The position numbers and the translations under genes are program-made. Positions 6,218 to 11,918 of a stretch of 25,633 nt of DNA are shown piece by piece; position 1 is the first letter of the stretch; every line of letters begins with the position of its first letter. The stretch is from a virus. Below the pieces are notes generated by a model, which had not been told where the DNA came from, made no database searches, and saw only the letters and a program-made list of their open reading frames with translations. The stretch lies in the IMG/VR virus record IMGVR_UViG_3300038701_001730, positions 1 through 25,633 of that record; one strand, given 5' to 3'.

Positions 6218-6723
6218 GATGCTTTCTCCCGTTCTGGTGCGTTCCTGTTGATTGATAGGATTTCGATTGACCCTAACACCCGCTGTTTCGCGCTGCGGTG
6301 ATCGGCTGCGGGTGCTATCCCTGATTGATCCGCCACTAGCCCGTCCCGGACGGTGACTATGTGCCCGCCAACGCGGAGCATGTAGGTTGTTCCTGCGTCC
6401 GCGTATTTCTTCGCGAACGTCGCCACGGTGCAAGAGGGTTGATACCGGGTGTTGACGAGGCGTGGGTACCCACTCCGCATGGCGTCGTAGCGCGCTTTGG
6501 AAATATGGAAGCGCTCGTCATAGGATACGCCTAGCCGCTTCAGCGCTCCGGTTCGTTCCGGGCCTGTTGTGCGGCCTTTCCAGTTCCCGCTGTGGCGGCT
6601 GCAGGTGCGTATGAGCTCGAATACGGTCTCGAACGGGACGTCAGCACATATCGCCACCGCCAACACTCCGCAGTGTGGCCTACAGCTTCCCGCACAGCCT
6701 TCTGGATACGATAGATTTTTCAT
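6214..6723 (-). CDS. Putative papain/C39-like cysteine peptidase-fold protein
   Basis: The product is 169 aa from the second ATG (6723). The ATG at 6729 touches the Shine-Dalgarno AAGGA, while 6723 has the usual 7-nt spacing. The layout resembles a papain-type fold: a cysteine at the head of a hydrophobic helix (PHCGVLAVAICADVPFETV, about 17-35), then late in the chain MLRVGGHIVTVRDGLVADQ (about 115-133), which would supply His and Asp. This Cys-His-Asp order is the only basis for the call; catalysis is unproven. Its first 13 residues and leader are identical to those of the next gene upstream, from a 70-bp duplication. It could modify host proteins early in infection. Confidence 0.55.
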   Translation of the reverse strand: MKNLSYPEGCAGSCRPHCGVLAVAICADVPFETVFELIRTCSRHSGNWKGRTTGPERTGALKRLGVSYDERFHISKARYDAMRSGYPRLVNTRYQPSCTVATFAKKYADAGTTYMLRVGGHIVTVRDGLVADQSGIAPAADHRSAKQRVLGSIEILSINRNAPEREKAS

Positions 6724-6754
6724 GTTCATTCCTTTCGGTTGTGTGTCGTTTATG
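6685..6754 (-). repeat. 70-bp direct repeat, copy 2 (leader plus 13 codons)
   Basis: This stretch is identical to 6972-7041, 287 bp away. It holds the end of the preceding gene's stop codon, the leader cassette, the Shine-Dalgarno and the first 13 codons (MKNLSYPEGCAGS) plus a few further bases. The two proteins diverge entirely after it. Confidence 0.95.
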
Positions 6755-7010
6755 CTGTTTTCTCCTCATAGGTATCGAAGGGACACCCAACAGCCTCGAT
6801 CCACTCCCCCTCAGGGCTTGCCCACGGCCCTGTGTTTATGGTCTCATCTAGTTCGGAGATCCGCTTGAGAAGCGCGGTTCGGAGCATTTCCGGAGTGACG
6901 TCGTCGCCCTCGGGGTGGTTACTAATCAGCGAGAACCCGATACTGTAAGCGTGGTTGAAACTAGGCTCATGGCTTCCCGCACAGCCTTCTGGATACGATA
7001 GATTTTTCAT
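6750..7010 (-). CDS. Hypothetical early protein sharing its N-terminus with the next gene
   Basis: This 86-aa protein runs from the second ATG (7010), chosen for its 7-nt spacing from AAGGA. Residues 1-13 (MKNLSYPEGCAGS) come from the duplicated 70-bp unit; residue 14 onward (HEPSFNHAYSIGFSLISNH) looks like a separate small phage protein whose original start has been replaced. The rest, PEMLRTALLKRISELDETIN, is helical and acidic. No known domain. The stop TAA lies inside the leader cassette of the next gene. Confidence 0.7.
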   Translation of the reverse strand: MKNLSYPEGCAGSHEPSFNHAYSIGFSLISNHPEGDDVTPEMLRTALLKRISELDETINTGPWASPEGEWIEAVGCPFDTYEEKTA

Positions 7011-7041
7011 GTTCATTCCTTTCGGTTGTGTGTCGTTTATG
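6972..7041 (-). repeat. 70-bp direct repeat, copy 1 (leader plus 13 codons)
   Basis: Identical to 6685-6754. It covers the shared leader, Shine-Dalgarno and 13 codons. Bases on either side differ, so the duplication is sharply bounded. Confidence 0.95.
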
Positions 7042-7046
7042 TGGAA
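7015..7046 (-). promoter_or_regulatory. Recurrent leader cassette
   Basis: Read on the minus strand the unit is TTCCACATAAACGACA, then A or C, then ACAACCGAAAGGAA. It appears here, at 7826-7857 and 8096-8127, and as a 27-bp partial at 6728-6754; shorter forms (GAAAGGAA with or without TTCCAC) stand at 8289-8309, 8446-8453 and 523-530. It carries the Shine-Dalgarno AAAGGA. Conservation well beyond the ribosome binding site suggests a shared translation or RNA-stability element, or cassette exchange. Confidence 0.75.
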
Positions 7047-7820
7047 CTAATTTACGTGCTTCTTTCCGGTGCCGTGGGCGGCGATCTGGATAGACGCCTT
7101 GGCCTTGCCCCCGGTGCCCATGCAGGCTCTGCAGGAAAAGCAATCAGCGGCCTTGCCGCGTTCCTCTGACGCGGGGCAAATGACCTCCTTGCCTTTGACG
7201 TTCTCGAAAGGCTCGGCGGTCACTCGGAATGTCCGATACCCCTTCTCTTGCGCGGCTTCCATTTCTGCCAGCGTGTCGGCACTGGCCATGACCAATTCAT
7301 GCCAGCGAGCCGGTATTGTGCTCCACTGGTGAGTGTACCCGGTCCATCCCTTGGCTTGTAGCAAGGCTGTTTTCCAGAGCGCGAAGGGAGCGGCTGCAGG
7401 ATCGCCGTAGGTGCCTAGGCGGATCATCTTGCCTGCGAACATTTGCGCGGCTTCAGACGCTGTAGCTTTCGGGTAGATGCCGCGCTTGTACCCGTCAAAG
7501 ACGCTGCGAGGACCGTGGGCAAGCGTAACGTAGCAAGAACGCCCCTTGCCTGTCCCGTCACCCCGGTGCCGGCACTGACCGCATATACTGACGTCCTGAC
7601 CAGTCTTAACCGCCTCAATCGGATGAACGTCGGAGCGGAGCACATAGGTTTGCACCATTGCCCCTGTCTTACTGTTACGGCTCGCTTTAGTTATGCCGGT
7701 TGCAATAACGACGATTGGCTTGCCGTCTAGCTGGCTTGGCCCTTCATAAAGGATCGCGCCGTTTGCCTTTGCGAGTTCGGTGGAGAGTGCCGGTTCGGTT
7801 GCTGGTAGAATGTTGAACAT
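7047..7820 (-). CDS. Conserved phage protein with two cysteine clusters
   Basis: A 257-aa protein with ATG 7820 and GGA 7 nt upstream. Cysteines group as Cys80/Cys83/Cys96 (ICGQCRH...SCY) and Cys215/Cys227/Cys230/Cys233 (ICPASEE...CFSCRAC), a pattern suiting zinc or iron-sulfur binding. Architecture and motifs (GMV-type beta strands, HQWSTIPARWHELVMASADT, then the CPASEE cluster) match a family of uncharacterised phage proteins I recall as DUF7227; I cannot verify the assignment here. It lies among early genes and is preceded by the shared leader cassette. No enzymatic role is known to me. Confidence 0.75.
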   Translation of the reverse strand: MFNILPATEPALSTELAKANGAILYEGPSQLDGKPIVVIATGITKASRNSKTGAMVQTYVLRSDVHPIEAVKTGQDVSICGQCRHRGDGTGKGRSCYVTLAHGPRSVFDGYKRGIYPKATASEAAQMFAGKMIRLGTYGDPAAAPFALWKTALLQAKGWTGYTHQWSTIPARWHELVMASADTLAEMEAAQEKGYRTFRVTAEPFENVKGKEVICPASEERGKAADCFSCRACMGTGGKAKASIQIAAHGTGKKHVN

Positions 7821-7825
7821 GATTT

Positions 7826-7857
7826 GTTCCTTTCGGTTGTTTGTCGTTTATGTGGAA
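7826..7857 (-). promoter_or_regulatory. Recurrent leader cassette
   Basis: A copy of the leader found at 7015-7046, with AACAA in the middle; it supplies the ribosome binding site of the Cys-cluster protein and starts next to the stop of the 75-aa gene. Confidence 0.7.
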
Positions 7858-7860
7858 GTT

Positions 7861-8088
7861 TCAGACCTTATCGAAACGATAGGCGAACGCAGAAAACGGC
7901 TCCCCCCGGTCATCTAGAATGTCAATAAAGGGGGTTCCACACGTGCCATCCGGCCACCCGTCATCGTTAGGATCGTAGGCAACGACCTCGTATGGCTTCC
8001 CTTCCGTCAACTGGCTAGGATAGGTCGCGCCGCTCCCATTGCTGAAAGTGACCAAGTCGCCCGCTTTAGGTTTGTCTAGGAGTGTCAT
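7861..8088 (-). CDS. Small hypothetical protein, SH3-like beta composition (75 aa)
   Basis: This 75-aa protein begins MTLLDKPKAGDLVTFSNGSG and continues YPSQLTEGKPYEVVAYDPND, then DILDDRGEPFSAFAYRFDKV. The order of short beta strands with GD-LV-F, GK-YEVV and D-GE resembles small barrel (SH3-like) phage proteins; that is a resemblance only. ATG 8088 follows the leader cassette. Acidic and soluble. Function unknown. Confidence 0.75.
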   Translation of the reverse strand: MTLLDKPKAGDLVTFSNGSGATYPSQLTEGKPYEVVAYDPNDDGWPDGTCGTPFIDILDDRGEPFSAFAYRFDKV

Positions 8089-8095
8089 TCTGTAG

Positions 8096-8127
8096 GTTCC
8101 TTTCGGTTGTTTGTTGTTTATGTGGAA
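8096..8127 (-). promoter_or_regulatory. Recurrent leader cassette
   Basis: A copy of the leader, one base different from the one at 7826-7857. It starts 3 nt after the stop of the 50-aa ORF and carries the Shine-Dalgarno of the 75-aa gene. Confidence 0.7.
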
Positions 8128-8130
8128 GTA

Positions 8131-8283
8131 TTACGGCTTCGCGATCTGTCCGATCTCGTCATATAGCCAAGTCCCGCCGTCTGCCCATGCCCAGTAGGCG
8201 CTCCACGCCTTCGCTAGGTCAGTACGGTAAACGTCTAGGACGCATCGGACGGCGCGCAGCCGCTTGTGTTTCGCTTTCAACAT
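8131..8283 (-). CDS. Small hypothetical protein (50 aa), Trp/Arg-rich
   Basis: A 50-aa ORF begins MLKAKHKRLRAVRCVLDVYR, continues with a Trp/Ala-rich middle (AWSAYWAWADGGTWLYDE) and ends GQIAKP. AAAGGA stands 7 nt before ATG 8283, the common arrangement in this cluster. The basic N-terminus suggests nucleic-acid contact; no family is recognised. It fills the space between two better supported genes exactly, with TAA 3 bp before the next leader cassette. Confidence 0.6.
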   Translation of the reverse strand: MLKAKHKRLRAVRCVLDVYRTDLAKAWSAYWAWADGGTWLYDEIGQIAKP

Positions 8284-8299
8284 AGTTCGTTCCTTTCGA

Positions 8300-8437
8300 T
8301 TAGGTGGAAGTTTTCGAGCGGCCTTTGAGAAGCGCGTGTATCAACCGCCCTTCACGTTTCGAGATATACCCCTTGCCGTTCCTGCGGCGCTCGTTGTCAA
8401 TCTGACGTTGAACGGCGGTCTCGTTGTAAGTGCTCAT
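8300..8437 (-). CDS. Small basic hypothetical protein (45 aa), first early gene
   Basis: ATG 8437 (MSTYNETAVQRQIDNERRRN) is preceded by AAAGGA at 8-nt spacing. The 45-aa product is basic, mostly helical, ending GRLIHALLKGRSKTST. The frame stays open upstream to 8566, but that part crosses strong hairpins and has no ribosome binding site. It is the first gene behind the sigma70-like promoter at 8742-8708, a place often taken by host-takeover proteins. Function unknown. Confidence 0.6.
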   Translation of the reverse strand: MSTYNETAVQRQIDNERRRNGKGYISKREGRLIHALLKGRSKTST

Positions 8438-8517
8438 TGTGTAGTTCCTTTCATTCAGTTCCCTAGAAGCCCTTTCGCGAAGACTGCTAGGGAACCGGCG
8501 GAGCGTGTCAGGCCCCG

Positions 8518-8546
8518 CAAGTGTCCCGGGGGCACTTGTGGCCCCC
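8518..8546 (-). promoter_or_regulatory. Overlapping alternative hairpins in the early leader
   Basis: Two inverted repeats share bases: CAAGTG (8518-8523) with CACTTG (8533-8538), and GGGGGC (8528-8533) with GCCCCC (8541-8546). Only one can form at a time. They lie in the roughly 270-nt untranslated leader between the early promoter and the first gene. The arrangement recalls attenuators, but neither hairpin is followed by a U-run. Confidence 0.4.
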
Positions 8547-8707
8547 ATCCACCTCGCTACTAACAAACAGTCTCCCGACGTTTCCCCTAGGTGGTCACCC
8601 GGCCCCCTTACTCACCCAGTCTCGTCTGAAAGCTTTCAAGAGGCCTTTCGGCTGCACCTCTATGTCTAGGCCGGTGCGGGCTGATCTAGCGAGTTGCCCC
8701 GTTCGAT

Positions 8708-8742
8708 GTTTTGTAAGATACGCATGCAGCGCTGATAGTCAA
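8708..8742 (-). promoter_or_regulatory. Sigma70-like early promoter
   Basis: On the minus strand TTGACT (8742-8737) and TATCTT (8720-8715) are separated by 16 bp, with the -35 matching 5 of 6 and the -10 matching 4 of 6 consensus bases. It points to the early genes and lies 80 bp after an intrinsic terminator. Host RNA polymerase would use it to transcribe the early block toward the integrase and, in unintegrated DNA, the phage polymerase. Confidence 0.6.
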
Positions 8743-8821
8743 CCCTTGCACAGTATTTAATTTGAGCACGGCATGCCCAATCAGGCCAAAACCCTAGGAT
8801 TTCTGCGGGATACAGCCTCAT

Positions 8822-8853
8822 AAAAAAAATGCAGGGCACGGCTAGGTGCTGCC
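8822..8853 (-). terminator. Intrinsic terminator after the late block
   Basis: The minus strand reads GGCAGCACC-TAGCC-GTGCCCTGC followed by A and eight T (8829-8822). GCAC pairs with GTGC, then GCA with TGC across a two-base bulge, closing a GC-rich stem right before the U-run. It would stop transcription coming from the terminase side and insulate the early promoter just beyond it. Confidence 0.75.
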
Positions 8854-9026
8854 TTTTGTTCTCCTGCCGTTCTCGTCTAGGCCATAGAAGCCTCACACAG
8901 CACGTCCCTGCTGTCAGGTACGATTTAACCTAGAATGATCTGAACGCGCTCCTAGGCACGTCCCTGTCCATCCTAGCAGTGTTCTAGGCGCGCCCCTCCC
9001 CTCCCATATATAGAACACGCGCGAGA

Positions 9027-9059
9027 TAGGGATCGGCTAGGGATCGGCATGGGCACGGC
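9027..9059 (+). repeat. Three tandem 11-bp iterons
   Basis: TAGGGATCGGC occurs twice in tandem (9027-9037, 9038-9048), followed by a diverged third unit ATGGGCACGGC (9049-9059). Helical-turn spacing suggests cooperative protein binding on one DNA face, as at origins, operators or packaging sites. Confidence 0.6.
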
Positions 9060-9173
9060 AAGAGAACCGCAGGAGGCTGTGACGAAACAAAGCAGGGCAT
9101 CACGAAGAGGGACGGAAAGCCGCAGGCACTAGGCCGGCCCTTACAGCCCCTGCGGATCGCTTGGCACGTTCGC

Positions 9174-9186
9174 TTGGTTCAACCAA
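9174..9186. promoter_or_regulatory. Perfect 13-bp palindrome, operator-like
   Basis: TTGGTT-C-AACCAA is a perfect inverted repeat with a single central base, the size of a dimeric winged-helix operator. It lies 10 bp from a GGCACG site. One of the two winged-helix proteins encoded here could bind it, which is inference. Confidence 0.35.
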
Positions 9187-9400
9187 AGGGACGGGAACGG
9201 CTGTTTGCCTAGGGTGCCCGGTCAATCGTGCCGGGTATCGCGCCAGCAACAGGAGGCTCGGAGCATCTGCGCAGCCCTATCGGATGCGTGGGAGGCTGAT
9301 CGAGCCGGGAGTGGCCCTATGGGGGGTACGCGCGCCTGTCTCCTACGTATAACCCACTTCGGATTTTTGCGCTGAAACCTGCGGCTTAGACCCTCAATCC

Positions 9401-9423
9401 AATTAACCCTCACCCTCGGAGGA
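9401..9423 (+). promoter_or_regulatory. Phage RNA polymerase promoter P3, antisense to the late block
   Basis: AATTAACCCTCAC at 9401-9413 on the plus strand is identical to the other two phage promoters, followed by CCTC and GGAGG, +1 at 9418. It points into the 3' end of the large terminase gene, against all genes. Downstream, 9446-9466 repeats the P2 leader (AAGAGTACCT, then A or T, AGGAGCACCTT). No ORF follows that Shine-Dalgarno-like stretch. Possible roles are antisense RNA, transcription-primed replication, or a leftover duplicate of the P2 leader. Confidence 0.8.
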
Positions 9424-9534
9424 CAGATTATGGACATATCTCTTTAAGAGTACCTTAGGAGCACCTTCAGAGATCCTTACGAGAACCGTTAGAGGGTGGA
9501 AGGGTGAGGAGAGGGTTCATCCCCCTCCCCACTC

Positions 9535-11262
9535 TTACCTGCGTCTTTTCGAGGGCCTTCCGACCCCTCGCCGTGCCTTGAGGCCACCCTTGCGGCGCTC
9601 CATTGCAGCGAACACTGAGGTGCCGGTGAAGAAGCGAGCTTCGTTCTCCCGTTCGATCCTCTCGATGCGCTCTTGCTCAGCCTTGCGGCTGTCGGCGTTG
9701 AGGTACTCAGACCAGTAGCGGACGCCCATAGATAGGACGTCGACCATGTCATCGTGCTTCAGGGCTCCTCTGGCGTCACAGATGTGCGTCAGCTGGAACA
9801 ACCCTCGGTGAGCCGCAGGAGACAGGAGGTCTGCCCGAAGGACACTGAGGTCCATCACCAGACGGTGTTGCTTCAGAGCCGGCTCCAGCCAAGTGATGAT
9901 TCGGGTCTCCTTCATGCCCGTGACCTTCATGCCTTCGATCCTGCAGGGGCGCAGGGCGTTTACGTGGGTCTCAAGTAGCGCGGCGAACATGCCGTCACCG
10001 AAGTTGTCCTCGGTCACGATGGTGTTCACCTCGTGTCTGGCAGAGATCTTTGCGAGCTCCGAAAGGGTCTCAGGTGAGTACCCATCGGTGAAACCTCCCC
10101 ACGCTGTCACGAACACAAACCCGTTGAGGAACTTGGTCACGACGTAGGTGGTACGATCTCGACCGCGACCGGAGGGGTCAATGTGCATGACAGCCCCGGT
10201 GTACGGTAGCATCTCCGTCTGGTGCCTCATGGGACGGTACAGACGGTCCCCGTCGAAGCCGACGTTCTCGATGTCCCTGATGGCTAGATCGGGGTCAGAG
10301 GACCAGATCAGGTGCCCCGGTGCGACCTTCTTATCCAGATCGGTTACGATCAGATCTCGGGTCTTCAGCGGGTAACGCTCAGCGTCTGAGAGAGTGGTGT
10401 CGAGTTGGAACTGGAGCAGGAAGCCTGCCTGTCGGTACTCGGTCTCACGCTCAATCAGATCCATATCGTCGAACCGCTCAGGGTCCGTAGGAGCCCCTCC
10501 GAGCAGCGAAGACACTGGACGCATCAGCTCTGGGTTCTCGTCGATGTCCTGCTGGAGCATGGGGGCCAAGAAGCCCCGGTAGTTCTGCAGCTTGTTCGCG
10601 AGAGGGTAGCGCGATGGCCAGATACGAACTTCGTACCCTTTCTCAGGGAGACCGCGATAGATCGATTGCTCGCTCTGAGGTGTCCCGAGGTACACGATCT
10701 CGCCACCCGGTTTCAGGATAGCTGCGTACTCTTTGGTCTTGTTGTCGAGCTTCTCGCGCATCGTCTCCGTCTCGGAGTTCTTCACGACCTCAACGTCATC
10801 AGAGATAACAAGGTCGCCGCGAGAGCCGGTCAGCTGGCCGGTGATACCCACCGCCTTCACAGACGGGGACTTGTCGGCCTTGGCCGGTCCCACGTCGAAC
10901 ACGAGGGTCGACTGCCGCTGCCCGGAGCGAGCCCGGAGCTCAGCCCACAGATCGTCGCCAGCGTCGTGGTCAATGATCTGCTTGATGAATGTGGCGATCT
11001 CCTGAGCGAAGGCCTCGTTTGCCGAGACGATCACCACCTTGAGATCGGGGTTCTTCCAGAGACGCCAGACGACGTAGGCAGCGGTGAGGAACGTCTTCCC
11101 CACCCCACGGAACGCTTGAATGAAGCGCCGCTTACCGCCGCTTTGGAGGAACCGAGCGATGTCTTTTTGTACGCGTGTCGGCTCCGGAAGAAGGAGCAGA
11201 CGGGTCCAGACGTACCAGAGAAACTTCAGGAAGCTCCCCTGAAGCTGCTGGCGAGCATCCAT
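9535..11262 (-). CDS. Terminase large subunit (T7 gp19-like)
   Basis: This 575-aa motor and nuclease packages DNA into the prohead (T7 gp19 is 586 aa). The ATPase part has Walker A FRGVGKT (51-57) and Walker B DLVISDDVE (150-158). The nuclease part shows acidic residues in HIDPSGRG (Asp362), TEDNFGDG (Glu418/Asp419) and HDDMVDVLSMG (Asp504/505). The C-terminus is very basic (RKGGLKARRGVGRPSKRRR). Its ATG overlaps the small-subunit stop (TGATG), giving coupled translation. It is the last late gene; the terminator lies about 680 bp further on. T7-type terminases usually cut concatemers to give direct terminal repeats. Confidence 0.96.
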   Translation of the reverse strand: MDARQQLQGSFLKFLWYVWTRLLLLPEPTRVQKDIARFLQSGGKRRFIQAFRGVGKTFLTAAYVVWRLWKNPDLKVVIVSANEAFAQEIATFIKQIIDHDAGDDLWAELRARSGQRQSTLVFDVGPAKADKSPSVKAVGITGQLTGSRGDLVISDDVEVVKNSETETMREKLDNKTKEYAAILKPGGEIVYLGTPQSEQSIYRGLPEKGYEVRIWPSRYPLANKLQNYRGFLAPMLQQDIDENPELMRPVSSLLGGAPTDPERFDDMDLIERETEYRQAGFLLQFQLDTTLSDAERYPLKTRDLIVTDLDKKVAPGHLIWSSDPDLAIRDIENVGFDGDRLYRPMRHQTEMLPYTGAVMHIDPSGRGRDRTTYVVTKFLNGFVFVTAWGGFTDGYSPETLSELAKISARHEVNTIVTEDNFGDGMFAALLETHVNALRPCRIEGMKVTGMKETRIITWLEPALKQHRLVMDLSVLRADLLSPAAHRGLFQLTHICDARGALKHDDMVDVLSMGVRYWSEYLNADSRKAEQERIERIERENEARFFTGTSVFAAMERRKGGLKARRGVGRPSKRRR

Positions 11263-11531
11263 CAGTTAGGCAGGCCTCGTGCGGTTTCCTCAACGTCCAC
11301 GTCGAGACCGGCGAGGGTCTCTGAGAGATCGTTGGTCGCTCCGTTTGAGGCCGGGGCAGTCACGTCGTTGTCCTTCAGGAACTGACGGACTTTATCTAAG
11401 AGAGCTGGAGGGATCGGCTGCGGTCCTTCCTCGGCGGAGGCCGCGTTGATTGCCCGCTCCAGCTCCTCACGGAGCGCCTGCGCGAGAGTACCGTGCAGGA
11501 GGTCCATGAGGTCGTTGGTTGCTCTGGTCAT
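11262..11531 (-). CDS. Terminase small subunit (T7 gp18-like)
   Basis: 89 aa, the same length as T7 gp18, directly upstream of and overlapping the large subunit. The start MTRATNDLMDLLHGTLAQAL has AAAGG 6-7 nt before ATG 11531; a longer frame lacks this site. A helical N-terminal half, then PPALLDKVRQFLKDNDV, the typical last helix of small terminases, and an acidic tail. Sequence identity to T7 gp18 is low by eye, so the call rests on position, length and helix pattern. Confidence 0.75.
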   Translation of the reverse strand: MTRATNDLMDLLHGTLAQALREELERAINAASAEEGPQPIPPALLDKVRQFLKDNDVTAPASNGATNDLSETLAGLDVDVEETARGLPN

Positions 11532-11547
11532 TGAGAGCCTTTCTGGT

Positions 11548-11910
11548 TTACGCCCAGACCCGGTAAGGGACGGAAGGAGCATCCACCATGATCGGGGTCA
11601 GCGCTTCCGCCTGCTCGGGCGACAGGAGCAGGATTTCGTCGTCAGTATCTTCCACTGGAAGGGCCTGTAGAACCCGCAGGTTCGCGTGGTATCCTTCCAG
11701 CGGTTCGGTCACGGGGACTTCCAAGGTACCGGCGGCAGGGTCTTCGACAGTCTCAACTTCCCCGGTCGCCTTTCGGATCTCTCCGATGACGTCCAGCTCG
11801 AAACGGCCAGACACCTTGAGCGTCGGCCACTGAAAGATAAGGACGCCCGCGTTCACGAGCGCCTCTTGCATCGCACCTTTAGAAGGCGCGCTGAGATAGT
11901 AAGTTTTCAC
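11548..11910 (-). CDS. Hypothetical protein, GTG start
   Basis: The start is GTG 11910 (then KTYYLSAPSKGAMQEALVNAG), with AGGA 6 nt upstream overlapping the TAG stop of the LamG-like protein. The 120-aa product is acidic, of mixed alpha and beta composition, and ends LTPIMVDAPSVPYRVWA. It stands between a receptor-type tail protein and terminase, where T7-like phages carry small accessory or lysis genes, but it has no membrane segment. Function unknown. Confidence 0.75.
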   Translation of the reverse strand: MKTYYLSAPSKGAMQEALVNAGVLIFQWPTLKVSGRFELDVIGEIRKATGEVETVEDPAAGTLEVPVTEPLEGYHANLRVLQALPVEDTDDEILLLSPEQAEALTPIMVDAPSVPYRVWA

Positions 11911-11918
11911 TTGAGTTC

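Larger units (their letters stand above)
8854..9400. other. Gene-poor joint region, likely genome ends or control region
   Basis: No convincing gene is seen in either strand; short open frames lack ribosome binding sites. From 8463 to 9212 CTAG occurs about 15 times, often as CTAGG or CCTAG. GGCACG-type sites recur (8835, 8957, 9051, 9163, and 9227 reversed), as in the integrase-side cluster. An 11-bp direct repeat GCACGTCCCTG stands at 8900 and 8956. Since it separates terminase from early genes, this is where termini or a cohesive/repeat end would be expected in a T7-like genome. Confidence 0.5.

Noticed and set aside
8666-8896. Minus-strand frame of 76 codons in the joint region
   Set aside because: No ribosome binding site, and it spans the intrinsic terminator and the sigma70-like promoter.
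9001-9015. CATATATAG as a second sigma70 -10 box
   Set aside because: No -35 hexamer at suitable distance on either strand.
9161-9352. Plus-strand frame of 63 codons in the joint region
   Set aside because: It would need a non-ATG start without a ribosome binding site; no other gene uses this strand.
9222-9437. Minus-strand frame of 71 codons across promoter P3
   Set aside because: No Shine-Dalgarno, Arg/Pro-rich out-of-frame composition, and it reads through the promoter.
9490-9520. GGGTGAGGAGAGGGTTCAT as a further minus-strand phage promoter after terminase
   Set aside because: It needs an insertion to align and lacks the AATTAACCCTCAC core.
10405-11385. 326-codon plus-strand frame opposite the terminase
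   Set aside because: The minus-strand frame is a clear terminase with all motifs. The plus frame has no recognisable domain, although promoter P3 does read toward it from about 1 kb away.
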